A stretch of DNA of 64,000 nucleotides, taken from assembly GCA_038380795.1 (NCBI GenBank), contig CM076263.1, positions 1,689,001 through 1,753,000 of the forward strand. The letters are read 5' to 3'. Positions 9,561-21,890 of the stretch are shown piece by piece (positions within the stretch are counted from its first letter, which is position 1; each line of letters begins with the position of its first letter). The position numbers and the translations under genes were made by a program. The notes beneath the pieces were generated by a model that saw only the letters and a list, made by a program, of their open reading frames with translations, did no database searches and was not told the origin of the DNA. The DNA is from Pyrocephalus nanus. Its lineage: Eukaryota > Chordata > Aves > Passeriformes > Tyrannidae.

Positions 9561-11770
9561 GCAGCGAGGGAGCTCAAACAGCCAGATCCCAGGAGGGGAA
9601 TGGGGGGGGGGGGGAAATCAAGCTGTGCTTTCAACCCCGGCCGTGTCAGCTGCGGGAAGGCCATGAGTGCCCCGTGAGCTGCCGTGAGGGGCCATTTGGG
9701 ACAGGCTGTCTCATTGCATTTCGTTACTCACCACATTCCCTGGCTGCCTGCAGCCCATTGGGCTCAGACCAGACGCATGAAGTCCTCTGCTCTTGCAGCC
9801 CTCTCTTCGGGTCAGCCGTCCCCCTCTGCCCACAATCTTGCACAAGATGAAGTTTTTCCCTTGTGCCTCGGAGCCAGAGGGGAGGGATGGTGTGTTCCCA
9901 GACATCCCTGAGGATGTTCCGTCCCTCAGTGACCCAGGACTGTGACAAGTAAGTGGGTCCCTTTGCCTCCTAGGTGTTCAGACTGTCCTGACAGGGTTTA
10001 TACACTATCAAGGGGAAGGTTTGGAGATTTCTTGCTTGTGAAGATTTCTTGAGTGGAGCTTTAACACATAGTGCTACTTCAGGGGAAAGTTTGGGAAGTG
10101 AAATGTTCAGCCTGGAAAATGCAGTGACTGGTGATGGAGGTCACCAGAAGGGCCCACGGCACCTGCTCCCCTCCCAGCTGTCAGACATGGCAGGTTGGAT
10201 TTATCTGGACTTACCAGGTGCTGAGGGTGCTCCCACTGCTGCAGAGATGATCATCACTGAGACTTCAGTGCCTGGGCTGAGCCTTGAGCTGAACCCTCCC
10301 ACCTAGAGCAGTTTAGGGGTGGTTTCCCCTGCCAAAGGCATCCTGAGGCTGAACACATCCTTATGAGGTCACTCCAAGAGTAACGGTGGTCAGACCCATT
10401 CCAGGCCAGGTGCCAGCCAGGCTACAGAGCTCTGGGTGGTGCAACAAGCTCTGCCTCTGCCATGGGGGCAGGTATCACCTCCTAATCCTTTAGGGATGGG
10501 CACTGCTTGGGAAAACGCTTCCAGTTAGAAGCATGGTAAGAAGTGACTGAGCTTCCAGCAGCCATGAGTTAAGGGTGCAGCTCCCAGCTCAGTACCTTCT
10601 AACCACCCCCTCCTCCAGGAAAACAGCTCAGGGCCTCCCTGAAGCCAGGGCTGGAGATGAGAAGGCAGAGACAGCCTGCAGCAGCGAGTCCCTTGGGTGC
10701 ATCTTTGCAAGGAGGTAGTGCAAAGTTTGTTTTAACTTGCTCCTTAACATCCTGTCCACGCTGTCTTGTTCTTCCCCTGGAAGCTGTGAGTATTTTGCTC
10801 TCCAGAGTTCATCTCACACCCATGTGTGGCTCTGTCTTCTCTGTTTCAAATAATGGCAGTTTTCAAGTACAGGACCCTGGCTGCTCCAGGGACTCCCCCA
10901 CGTGCACAGAGAGACCTGCTGCCCACACATGGCACAGCTGGACGTGCCACATGCCCACTGTGTCCTTGCATGTGTCCCAGGAGGGATGCACGTTGGCAGG
11001 GATTGCTCTTGGCTGTGGTCAGCACTTGTCCAGACGCAAGAAATCTGGGTCCTGTTTCCAACTCTGACGCCTTTGCAACCCTTCTGAGTGTTTCCCTGCC
11101 CCTCCCAAGAGGCACAAAGAGGGGTAGGAAGTAGGATTGGGGAAAATCCACCTTTCCTGGGTTCACTAGGAATGGAGATTTTGTTAGGGAGTGGCTTGTG
11201 GAGCAAATATAGCAAGAGGACTCTGTTAAACAGCAGGATAAGCTGGAAGCCAGATGAAGGAGGAGAGAAAGAGCTACCCATTGCTCAGGGCACCTTCCTG
11301 GGCTGGAACATACTGCCTCCAAGCCAGGCACCATGGGAGCTGGTATCCAGTGATGGGGAGGACTGGAAGGGACTGGAAGGCTTCAGTGGTCCCCTGATCT
11401 TGGACAGGAGTGGGAGTCTTAACCCTGGATGTGCCCCCTGGTGCCAGCCTGGCTGTGGAAGTTGTATTTTTGCTTATTTTTGATTTCTTAGCGGTTTAAC
11501 CAAAGAAGTAATTTGGGAGGATGGAGAAGAGGGTTAAACCCACCTAACAGCATCAGTGCTGCACCGTCCACAGCCTTAGTACACCAGCTTTCTGCTATGT
11601 GAGTCTGACTACAGCTATCACTTTAAACTTGGGGTAGATGCAGTTCATGTCTCCACTGATGGCAGTCAATCAAAGTAAAATAATCATTATTTTCTTGCTC
11701 CCTGCCCCAGCTGTAGGGGCACAGCACTGAAACCATAAAGCCCAGTCCCTTCCTTAGCTCCTCTTCTTTA
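9561..11770. other. unique non-coding sequence (~2.2 kb)
   Basis: Holds a G run at about 9,602-9,614. The rest is unique mixed sequence. Several overlapping open frames on both strands at 10,650-11,330 look random. No gene was recognised. Confidence 0.45.
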
Positions 11771-12007
11771 GGGAGAAATTCTTGGCTGTGAGGGTGGGCA
11801 GGCCCTGGCACAGGTTGCCCAGAGAAGCTGTGGCTGCCCCTGGATCCCTGGAAGTGTCCAAGGTCAGGTTGGACAGGGCTTGGAGCAACCTGGGCTAGTG
11901 GAAGGTGTCCCTGCCCATGGCAGGGGGTGAGAATGGATGAGCTTTAAGGTCCCTTTTAACCCAAACCATTCTGTGATTCTGCAGTTCTGAGATTCTGTAA
12001 TTCCAGG
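11771..12007 (+). mobile_element. CR1 LINE 3' fragment with octamer-like tail
   Basis: Starts 'gggagaaattcttggctgtg', includes 'cttggagcaacctgggctag' and ends in repeated versions of the CR1 terminal octamer: 'attctgtgattctgcagtt', 'gagattctgtaattcc'. The short tandem ATTCTGTG-like tail is a hallmark of CR1 3' ends. Confidence 0.93.
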
Positions 12008-12485
12008 GTTCTCTTGGCCCTAGGTGCCCGGATATGTAAGGACCTCCTGGCCCCTCACAGAGGATGAGAGGGCTCCCATCCTGCACAGGGACTTGCTGCC
12101 TCGACAGAGAAGGATTTAAACCCTCCTCCAGACCTTTCAGAAACGCTTCCCGGGCTTCTCCTTGCCAGGGAGCTGCTGCCCTGGGAAGGCTGAGGTCCTC
12201 GCTCGGGCTGTGGTTGTGCAGGTCGCCACACAGGGGTGCCAGAGACTGTTTACAGCATCCATCCCTCCCTCTGCCAGGCACCAAAGCCCTCACAGCCTGC
12301 GCTCTCCTGCTGCTGCAGCCCAAAAAAATGCCCTTTCGGGAATGTGGTCCAGCTCCCTGGACTCTGCACACCCTTCAGCTGCAGCAAGCTGTGACAGCCA
12401 GGAGGGCAGTGCTTCTTGAAACATCGTGGGGAGGGGCTGCTGTGAGGCTCAGCAACTGCTCTCAGTGCAGAGCAGGACAGGCACT
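12008..12485. other. unique non-coding sequence
   Basis: GC-rich unique sequence; open frames on both strands reflect composition. No exon, gene or repeat family was recognised. Confidence 0.4.
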
Positions 12486-12806
12486 ATCACAGAATCCCAG
12501 AATGGTTTGGGTGGGAAGGGATCATAATGCCCACCCAGTCCCACCCCCTGCCATGGGCTGGGACACCTCCCACTATCCCAGGTTCCTCCAAGCCCCTTCC
12601 AACTTGGCCTTAGACACTTCCAGGGATGGGGCAGCCACAGCTTCTCCAGGAAACCTGTGCCACAGTCTCACTGGAGGAATTTCTTTCTAATATCTAATCT
12701 AAATAATCCATATTTCAGTTTAAAAACTTTCCCCCTTGTCCTACCACTGTCTGCCCAAGTAAAAAATCTCTCTCTGTATTTTTTATAACCTCCCTTTAAA
12801 TACTAG
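12486..12806 (-). mobile_element. CR1 LINE 3' fragment
   Basis: Begins 'tatcacagaatcccagaat', continues through 'ccaacttggccttagacact' and the 'taatatctaatctaaataat' block to 'ataacctccctttaaatac'. It resembles the copy at 42,553-42,880, suggesting the same subfamily. Confidence 0.9.
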
Positions 12807-13060
12807 GATTCTCTAAAATAGCCCACACAAGTCAGCCCTTCAATTATCTAGGAATAAGAAAAGAATAACCCTGGATGCTGTTTACCCAAGTTCTGCCTCT
12901 TTGGAGTATCTTCTTCTTGTCAGAAGCTAGTAAGTGTTTGCAGGTAAAAGGAGTCGTACAGGGCTTGGAGCAACTCATGAGCCACTCAGGTTTTTGAGGA
13001 AATCCTCAGCCCCAAGACCCTGATCTTCAGGGAGACCCAAAAAAGACCAAAAATGTGTAG

Positions 13061-13168
13061 ATGTGGCCTTTGAGGACATGGGTTAGTGGTGGCCTTGGCA
13101 GTGCTGGGGGAAAGGTTGAACTCGAAGCTTTTAGAGGTCTTTTCCAACCTAAATGTTTCTGTGATTCA
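13061..13168 (+). mobile_element. CR1 LINE 3' end, older subfamily
   Basis: Short end fragment: 'atgtggcctttgaggacatg', 'gtggtggccttggcagtgct', 'ttttccaacctaaatgtttc', 'tgtgattcagc'. It is the plus-strand counterpart of the subfamily seen at 39,295-39,570. Confidence 0.85.
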
Positions 13169-13859
13169 GCAGACTCGTGTTCTGCTCATTGCCCCTGTGC
13201 TGCATCCTGGTAGATGCTCTTTCTGTATCCAGAATCTTGGTGGATGCTCCTTGGGCTCTGCTCGTTTTGCCTTCCTTTCTGCTTCCTTTCCCTGGAGAAA
13301 GAAAACATTTTGTGGGCCGCAGTTAATAAAGTACACCGATTGTAATGAGCATTTTGGACACCCAGGTGCTGCTGCAGTGAGTGTGTAGCTGGCCAAAAGC
13401 GTGTTTGAGCAGAGGAATTGCATAAGGCACCTCACAAAGGCAAGGAAGAGTCTGCTGAAGGAGCTCAGGGTAAGGAGAACAGCAGTAACAGCTGGATGAA
13501 CAAGGAGGGCTCGCTGGGAGGCAAAGACAGAGGTGTTTTTATAAACTAAGTATGCCTCCACAAATCACAGAACTCCTGCCAGTACCTTGACCTCTTGTGT
13601 TAATGACAAGGCAGGATCTGCAGGCAATTAAACAAGGAGCCAGACTGAAGCGCTGCCAAATCTCCCAAATTTATCATGAAGCCACATAACAATGTTACTT
13701 AGGGCCATGCTCCGGGGGTTTAGAACATCACATCTCCTCTTCCTTTTAGAAACACACCCCCACCTTGCCCCTTAAACAGTTAAGTTTCCAGTCTCCACAA
13801 AAGGTGGGGAAGAAGAGGAGCAGAAAAACCTGGAAAATAAGAACTAAGTTTAACCTCAC
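13169..13859. other. unique non-coding sequence
   Basis: No gene or repeat family recognised. Confidence 0.4.
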
Positions 13860-14035
13860 AAATAAATAAAAAAAAAAGCAAACACCAAAACAAAACCAAC
13901 AAACAAGCAAACAAACAAACAACCCCCAAAAAACCCCACCACAACACAAAACCAAAATAAAACAAATAAAAAAACCTCCAAACAAACAAAACAACAACAA
14001 CAACAACAACACACCAAAAAAAACAACCATAAAGG
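13860..14035. repeat. A/C-only low-complexity tract
   Basis: About 175 bp of almost pure A and C on the plus strand, made of CAAA, CAACAA and CCCCAAA-like units including an (AAC)n run near 13,990-14,011. The minus strand therefore reads as T/G-rich and yields hydrophobic-looking open frames (Phe, Val, Leu, Cys, Gly) that are artefacts. Confidence 0.9.
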
Positions 14036-17000
14036 AAAGAAACTTTGGAAGAGCCAAGGAGGAGGGGGGTCTGACTCATGGTATTTGAATGCTTGGGGCT
14101 GGCAGCGCTGCCTGTGGCATTTCTGTTCCAGTCCAGCTCAAGAAACCCTGGAAGTTTTGGAAGACACTGTTAGATCACTTCTAGACCAAAACTATGCTTC
14201 GGTTCAGAGAGTTCACAGAGCCCTGATCCAACTGTAACTTGTGACATTGATTTTTCAATCTCCTTTTGGGGATGGAGTGGAAGGATAATTGCAGGCCAAC
14301 ATCCCTGACATTGCCCTTGTCCTCCAGGCAGCACTGGAGACCCAGAGTAGTACTGGAGCATGGTTTTGGTACTAATCCTGAACTGCCAGCTGCTCCAAAG
14401 GCCATGTGGTCCTTTCAGGTACAGTCCCACTTAGGGACAAATCCACAGAGACCTTCTGTCCTCTCCCACAGCTTGTGGCACTTAAATAACAGTTTACTTC
14501 TTCATCTGATGGGGAGAAGTCTGTGGGTTTCACAGAGCAGGTGTGCTCCTCTGCCTGGTTCTCCTGATGCAGGCAGTGCAGGAGGGCAGGAGCAGAATGC
14601 AGATACCCCATCAGGGGCATGCACCTCCATCCCAGTGCTCAGGCACCAAACTCTCCCGCAAAACCTCGGAACAAGGCTAAGGTTACACCAAGAGCACCAG
14701 GCCTGGAGACCTCCACACTGTCAGGCTGGGGCAGTGCACCACAGCCACAAGCTGAGGCCATCAGGAGGAGGTGGAGGCACTGGTCAGTGGCAGCAGGATG
14801 AGCTGGGAAGAAGGGAGGAATTACTGATCTCAGGGTTTGGCTCAGAGCCAGTCGATTGGATCTGGAGATGCAGGTCCCCCAGCGCTGCTGTCTGAGCTGT
14901 CTTGCTGACCCAAGGCGGCTAAAAATAAAGGCAAGCAGACAAATCATTGTCCGCTCTACTGACAAACCACATTAGTTACTCAGGGTGACCTCAGAGAACC
15001 AGATTAGCGTGGCACAGCTGGATTCTCCACAGCACGCTTGTCCTGCGGATGAGGAATTCCATAACACTGCCCTGCCTTATCCATGATTCAGGAATCTCCC
15101 CTAATAGCCTTACCCTCTCTGGGGACTGAAAAGGTCTTTCTTTTCTACCTAGTGCCTTATTTGCACCCAAGGCATAAAGGTATCTTTGGAACTCCTAAAC
15201 CTTTGCCAGCTTGAAATGTATCTAATAGCTTTAGAGGAGGAGTTGGGCAGAAGATGGAGTTTCCTTAAGAACATAAATTTAACCCCTACCCCACTTTCCA
15301 TCTTACCATGAGTGAATAACCACAGGAAAACACCAGGACCTTTACTAGAGCCACATTTATCAGGGTTAAGTGAGACCCCAGCACAGCTCTTGGTCACTGA
15401 GCCCAGAAAGATGGACAGGTGATTTATGGCAAACTCCTCCTTCTTCCCCCAGACTCTGCCCTTTGCTCTCTGAGGAGCACTGCCCTACTGCAGAAATAGG
15501 ATAGTTGTCTCAGCCTTAAGGGGCTCCTGAACCCCACTGAATGCTAAAAAGAGTAAACCCCCCTCCTGCTTTTTTTTTGCCAGGTTCATAAACGAGCCTC
15601 TGCCGAGCCCTGTGCTCAGCCAGAGCCTTCCTCACTCTCTTTCCTCACTCTCTCGAATTATGCACCTCACTCTTTCTGCTCCTCCTGGGTCTCCTCCTCC
15701 AGTCCAGGACTGCAATTAAAAGTCCAGGTCTTTTCCATTTCCCATGGAGAGAGTCGCAGAGTCACTGCTGCCAGAGGGGGGATTTCAAACCTTCTTCTGT
15801 GATGTGTCTCACCTCCAGTCCTTGGCCTTGCCTAAACTTTCCCAGCCCTTTCTTGTGGCTAGGAAGACAGCTCTTCTTAGGATGCATCATCAAGAGACTT
15901 GGGCAAATCTGGAATGCAGGTGCTGTTTCCAGCAATGTATGTTTCCCTGGAGCATTTGGCTGTCTCCTTAATGGGAAAATAGTCTGCAAGGATGAATCCA
16001 AGGGCCCCAGAGCTCTGAGCTCTTTGAAAATCATTATGCCTGAGTCTACCATCGGAGGCAGGTGAAGTAACACGGTTTGCGTTTGGGGTTTTTTTTTTGG
16101 CAGAAAAAAATAACCAGAGGTACGAAGATCCCGAGGTGCGCAACACACCCACAGAAAAATTTTAGATATCTCCCAGGCTCCTTGTTAGTGCCAGCCTTTC
16201 CCACTCTGTTGCAGCGCGGGAGTGCTGCGTGCAGCTGGAATTCAGCTCGGCGAGAAGATGCCGTGGATAATATCCTCGCGCTGCACACCGGCGCTCACCA
16301 GTGTGACCTTGGTTAAAACTGGAAGCCGTCCCAGATCTTTCCCCTCCTCTAATATATTTAGAGGCCTGTGCTGAGCCTGGCAGAGCAGCGCTAACCTGTG
16401 TGCTTGCAGGGTGTCAGGATAAATGTGCCGTGATGGATAGGTTAGGAAGCGCAAGGCTACAGCGGAGCAGCGGGCATGGGATTGGACTGGGCGTGAGGAT
16501 CCAAGAGTCACCACCTTGGGTAAAGCCTCACTAAGGAAAAAAATAATAAACAAACTGCCTGTCCCACGGATGTGTGTGCTGGATGTGAGGGAGTCTGATG
16601 CACTCCACTGGTGGGAACAGCTCAAAGGCACCTTTCGGAGCTGCACGCGATGCTCAGGGTTTGGAGGCCTCGTGGAGATGAATGCCAGGATTAGCCTCTC
16701 GTGTGCACTTCCCAGATCTTTCTGCTACGAGAGCGAAATGCCTTGGCAGGAGATTGTTTCTCCCCCAGGAGTGTGAGAGCTGGGAGCAGCAAGCAGGGAG
16801 CTTGCCGGGGGAGGTCTTCCCACCCCAGCTATTCTGGAAGTGCCTGATAATGGTTATGAGTTATAACACTTCAGACTATCGGGGCTCAGGGGAAACCTTC
16901 AGGTGACAGACACAAGGACTGTCAGCACCTCCTAGGCAGGACAGATAAATCTGTGTATCACCTTCCCAACCCTTGTCCAGGGAAATGCCATCAGGACAGA

Positions 17001-17090
17001 GAATAGCTCCTCTCACCTAGTTCTCCAGCCCTCTCTGGTGCGATCACCATGTAAACAGGGGCACACAGGAAGGGCAGACCAACATGCCCT
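14036..17090. other. unique non-coding sequence (~3 kb)
   Basis: No CR1, gene or exon was recognised. A moderately CpG-containing unique patch lies at 16,200-16,500. Open frames are under 210 codons, overlap between strands and lack recognisable domains. Confidence 0.45.
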
Positions 17091-17194
17091 GAGCAACCTG
17101 GTCTAGTGGAAGGAGTCCTTGCTCATGTCAGGTGGACTGAACTCGATGACCTTTAAAGGTCCCTTCCAACCCAAACTGTTGTGTGACTCTATGA
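17091..17194 (+). mobile_element. CR1 LINE 3' end fragment
   Basis: Only the terminal part remains: 'gagcaacctggtctagtgga', 'gatgacctttaaaggtccct', 'tgtgactctatgaaaa'. Confidence 0.88.
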
Positions 17195-17430
17195 AAATAA
17201 GGCAGCTGAGAGCACCAGCATAGCTAATGAGGGAAGCTTAATGACGTCCTACCACAGCTGAGCGGCTGTAACAGCCCTCATACGTGATCTAAGCCCACAA
17301 GAAACGCCAGGTATTTCAACTAACTAGTGGTCACTAACCAGAGGGATACAGGTGGGGAGCAAAGACTTGGAAACCACAGCTCCTCTGGTGAATGGTAACA
17401 TAAGTGTCTCAGTGTTCAAACCTCATGACT

Positions 17431-17540
17431 ATCAGAGATCACGGAATGGTTTGGGTTGGAAGGGACCTCTAAAGCTCATCTAGTCCAACCCCCTGAAATG
17501 AGCAGCAGCATCTTCTGCCTCATCCAACCTGGCCTTGATG
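17431..17540 (-). mobile_element. CR1 LINE 3' end fragment
   Basis: Starts 'atcagagatcacggaatggt', then 'ctcatctagtccaacccc' and 'catccaacctggccttgatg'. It lies 240 bp from a plus-strand fragment, so two independent insertions are present. Confidence 0.87.
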
Positions 17541-18322
17541 TACAAGCTCAAAACCACTCAGGGTGCTCTCTCCTTGCAGGGCTTCACTGATCCCTGCAAG
17601 GAACTCTACCTGTAGGCACTGGTGGCATGATTACTTATGGATAAACTACCTCCAGCTGCAGGACCAAGACAGTGACACCAGCCATAATTTGCTTTACAGT
17701 GACTCATTAATAAAGAGAAAAGTGCTCAGAGGTGACAAAGTTCCTATTAGGCAGAATTAGGTCTGTTTAGCTAGGTTTGAGAGATAATTGCTATAGTGAC
17801 ATGTTCACATTCCTGAAGCGCAAAAACAATTGTTACTTTTTGCAAATGTTAAGACATTTCTCTTGGTAAAGACAAGGGAGGAAGGAATGAATATCAGCTC
17901 GAGGAAATGCAGGCACATGCATCACTGAAGAGAAAATGAGGATTTTAGCTTGGAGCACGCTTAAAAATAGAAAGGGGGGAAAAATATCCAGAGATTTTCC
18001 CTGTATGAGGTTGTGTTCATGCTAGAAGAAAGGGCTGCTCGCTGCAGTCAGTCCTGCTTTGGAGTGGTTTGGTACCTCTGCTGCAGAGATTACTCTCCTG
18101 AGCGTGTTATCAGGTGTTGGAGACCTCCAAGGTCACAGCTGCCAGCCCAGGCACCCTGTTTATGCTTGGTAGTGACCTTGAAGGACCTTTTCATAGCAGT
18201 TTAAACTGATGGGAGGGTTTGCTGCTGCATTCCCACCCTTGGCCATACGCCAGTTAGAGATGAGATGTCCTGCAGTGAGTCAGAAGAAAAATTGGTCCCT
18301 AAAAGAAAAAAAATCACTTAAA
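17541..18322. other. unique non-coding sequence
   Basis: AT-rich, single-copy in appearance at 17,640-18,000, with a run of short purine-rich segments. No gene or exon recognised. Confidence 0.4.
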
Positions 18323-18660
18323 CATCACAGAATCACTGAATGGTTTGGCTTGGAAGGGCCTTAAAGACCATCCATCCAGTTCCAACCCTCTGCCACGGAC
18401 AGGGACACCTTCCACTAGCCCAGGTTGCTCCAAGCCATGTCTAACCTGGCTTTCAACACTTTCAGGGCTGGGACAGCCACAGCTTCTCTGGGCAACCTGT
18501 GCCAGGGCCTCCCCACCCTCACAGCCAAGAATTACTTCCCAATCTCTGCTCTATCCCTGTCCTCTTCCAGTGAGGCCATTCCCCTTATCCTATCCCTCCA
18601 TCCCTTGCCCAAAGTCCCTCTCCAGCTCTCCTGGAGCCCCTTTAGACATTGGAAGGTCAC
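18323..18660 (-). mobile_element. CR1 LINE 3' fragment
   Basis: Begins 'aacatcacagaatcactgaa', passes 'caggttgctccaagccatgt' and 'ggcctccccaccctcacagc', and ends in the ORF2 C-terminal region 'tctcctggagccccttta'. Confidence 0.93.
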
Positions 18661-18871
18661 TATAAGTGTACCACCCAACCCACCAGGCACTAAGCTCAGG
18701 CATTAGCAGCCTGGTATGTACCTTTACCCACCTTCTACCCCAGGACATCCTGCACTCCTCCTGGCTTTGAGTGGCCCAGATATTTCCCTGGCCTGAAGAA
18801 GGCTTTGAGCCCCTGAGAGCTTGTCTAGTTTTTCTGACTCTACCAGTCGGCCTAATAAAAGATAAAATCTC

Positions 18872-18873
<2 letters not shown>

Positions 18874-18924
<51 letters not shown>
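18874..18924. repeat. (CA)n microsatellite
   Basis: An uninterrupted CA dinucleotide run of about 51 bp, roughly 25 repeats. Perfect and long, so likely length-polymorphic. The minus-strand 'Val-Cys' open frames across it are artefacts. Confidence 0.98.
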
Positions 18925-18926
<2 letters not shown>

Positions 18927-20845
18927 CTGACTTCAAGGAGACCTCGCATGTAGCTGGATCTGCCCAAGATAACCTGTCACTCCTCCTGCTTTGTGCTTAT
19001 CTGTGGGAACAGGGTGTGTGCAGCGGGAGCCTCGCCTGGGTCTCTGGGCTTCCCTCCCTCTTCTGCACCTGAATGAGCTTATTGTTTGTGTGTCTTTGTC
19101 TGTTGGAGGGGAAGAAGCAGGCCTGGGATGAATTGGGTCAAACGAGTTTTTCGGCTGCGTGCAGGTTAGGAGAGGCCACAAGAAAAGAACCCCGGCCCTT
19201 TGAAGTCAGGCTGCTCCTTTTCTTTTTCAAGGGCTGTTTTTTAATTCTGACAGTGAGTGATACTTTCTCAGATGGAGATCAATTCGCTGAACACGAGAAC
19301 AAAGGCTCTCTAAACACACCACTATCTAAGGGCTCGCATTGCAGTGACATATCATTGATGGAAGGCCAGGAGGCAGCTCCAGCTAAATCATGTCTATAGG
19401 AAGGGCAAGCCTTTCCTCCAGGGCCTTTCACTCTAAAAAACACAGGAACTAGGCAAGAATGAGGGTATCTCCTCTCCATTCTCAAGAAAGCAATCTGCCA
19501 TCAACAGATGTAACTAGGTAGAAAAGAGTGTTCCAGCCATGCCTTCTACTTCCTGAGCACCAGCTTTGCCTTTCAGGAACAGAGCAGGAACCCCTGAGCT
19601 CCTGCAGGACAGAGCTGCACCTACACTTCACCTCATCACCACCAGCTGGACCTCTGGACCCAAGGCTGATGTTCAAGGGGGCAGAGACAATGTCAAGCCA
19701 CTTCCTGGCAGAACTAGTACAGCCAAAGAGCTGCAGAGAGAGGCAGCCACCACCACTGATGACTCCTTCTGCCAGAACCCTGGTGGTTGAGGGAGATATT
19801 GCCCCAGGAAACTCCCTGCTTCCTCGCTTCTCTGTCCTGTGGGGATAATCTTCTGGGAACTTACTAAGGGAAACGAGTTATTTTCCTTTTAGCTTCATAA
19901 CCTCTGTTTAAATGTTGAGGTGGCAGGTACTTTCAAAATGCTTGGCCACGCTGATGACATTCAATCCAGGAAAAGACTTAAGGGCCTGAGGTCCACAATT
20001 GAGACAGGTGCTCTTCAGGCTTCACTGATCCCTGGGCAGTGACATGAAAGAGGCCACTGTTGATCCAGAAATTCCACAGTCATCTCTCCTCATTAGCCTT
20101 GGTTTAACTTTCTGGCTTCCTCTGTGTACAAAGAAAGTCCTTGGGCAGAGTCTGTGAAGTTGTGGCAGTTTTCTGTTTCACTTAAACAGTCCCAAGAGCA
20201 GGGACTGGGTCTTCCCCTTCTAGATTAATGCCTATGCAATGAGCTGCAAACTCACATGTTCTCTCTGTCTCTCTCTCCCCGCCAGTTAATTATTTTATAC
20301 AAAACAGAGAAAGAAGCTGAACAAGCCCCACTCCAGAATAACTTGCCAGGTGGCTCACCTCCTCTAAGCTGGGAAGGGGTCTTCAAGGTCTCCTCAAGCA
20401 CCTCCAGTCGGGTGTGCTAACCCATGAGTTATTGAGTAAAAAAAAAAGACACAGCTTCCCATGGAACTGTTTTTACAAGAAAGGAAGAACTTGTGGATTG
20501 ATTTGCAGGAGATGGTGCTGCACACTGATTCTGCAAGTGCCCATCCTTGCTCCCTGTGGTCTCATCATCCCCACGGTCTCATCATCCCCTCCCAGACACC
20601 ACAGCCACTCAGCAGGCCAGGATGATGTGACCAGCTAAGAACACACCCAGACCCGTGCTCAGGATTAGATTTACCTGCTGCCTTCTTTGTTGCCAGTGCT
20701 CAAGCTCAGCCAAGGATGGGGTTAGGCTGATCTCAGAAGCTCTTCCTTCTGTGGTAAAGTCCAGCCTTGACCACACAGACCGCCTCACTCGGGACTGAGG
20801 GTCTCCTGCAAACGTGGAGCAGCAATGCTGATCTCTCCTCTAAAG

Positions 20846-20865
20846 CATTTGCATCTATGCAAATG
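20846..20865. promoter_or_regulatory. palindromic pair of POU octamer motifs
   Basis: The sequence CATTTGCATCTATGCAAATG contains ATTTGCAT (20,847-20,854) and ATGCAAAT (20,857-20,864) as an inverted repeat with a 2-base centre. The octamer is the known binding site of POU-domain factors (OCT1, OCT2, BRN family). Two perfect facing copies are unlikely by chance, but function is inferred only. Confidence 0.5.
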
Positions 20866-21659
20866 AGGCCCTGCACTCATATCTTGACACAGGCTGGAGA
20901 GTTGGCATCACAAAGCTTAAATTTCTTCCAAACCGCCACTGGGCCTCCCTGTGGACATTTTGGAAATGCCAGGACTCTTCCTTGGGGTTTTTAAAGAGCC
21001 TTTCTGGCATGAATAATAGAACCTGCAGAAAGGTTAGCATCAAAATAGCTGTGGAGCAAGAGCATCTGTGGGGGACATGTAGCCAGGGGTTCAGTGTGAC
21101 CGATTCTGCACATCTGTCCTATGGCTAATGCGAAAGTCTGTGTTCTGAAAAGGTCAAAAAGGCAATTAAAGAGACAAAAGACCAGCCCTTCCCAGTATTG
21201 AAGCAGATGCTCAGCCAAAACATTTGCCTGTAAGATTGCATTTCCTCAAGGTTTATTAACCATTAAGTGTTTTTAGGGACGGGATCATAAAGATAATGAA
21301 CTGAACGACAAGTAGAGTCAGGATTCCTTCGCAAATTATTCCCGTTGGGTTAGGCAGGCGTTTGAAAAGCAAAATGCTTTGCCACGATTTTACAACAACA
21401 GGAGACCCTGAGCTCGTCCCTGGCAGCTCTTCTCTGCTTTAACTTGCTGGTGAAGCCGGGTAACCTGCTGGGTTAAGGGAAAGGTGAGCAAAGCAGCCAC
21501 GTTGAACCGGCAGCAGGACAGTTCAAAGCAAGGACTGTCTCCCTTGCAGCAAGGCCAGCTTAAAGAATTCCTGCTCTCCCCACCCTGACTGCTCACTACA
21601 TCACCCTGTGCTTTTCAGTTGTCCTGAAGCAGATTAGTGAGTGGATCCAGGTGACAAAC

Positions 21660-21890
21660 AGAGTGAAGATGTTTACGGGGAGGGGGAATGGGGAAACAGG
21701 TCTGGTGCCAAAATTATGAAGATTTTCGAAAGCGGTCATATTTGAAGACATTACTGATAATCTTGTTTTGCTGTGAGAATTATTTACTTTTTTCCCCTAG
21801 GACGTTTGCTAGCAACTATTAAAACATGTTGATTTCCGCCTGATTATGGATTATTGGCACATTTTGTTTAGTAGATGGGTATGTGATCAT
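21660..21890. promoter_or_regulatory. candidate conserved non-coding block
   Basis: AT-rich, high-complexity, repeat-free sequence with homeodomain-type cores (TAAT/ATTA, e.g. 'gattatggattattggcac'). The resemblance to vertebrate conserved non-coding elements is an impression from texture alone. Confidence 0.18.

Noticed and set aside
13746..14057. Hydrophobic membrane-like open frame on the minus strand
   Set aside because: It is the translation of a T/G-only low-complexity tract.
16087..16118. Micro-exon pattern: T-rich tract, AG, 16 bases, then GTACGA
   Set aside because: The donor is weak and the exon would be extremely short. T-rich tracts followed by AG are frequent here.
18590..18967. 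Minus-strand frame with a Val-Cys repeat
   Set aside because: Created by the (CA)n microsatellite and an adjacent CR1 relic.
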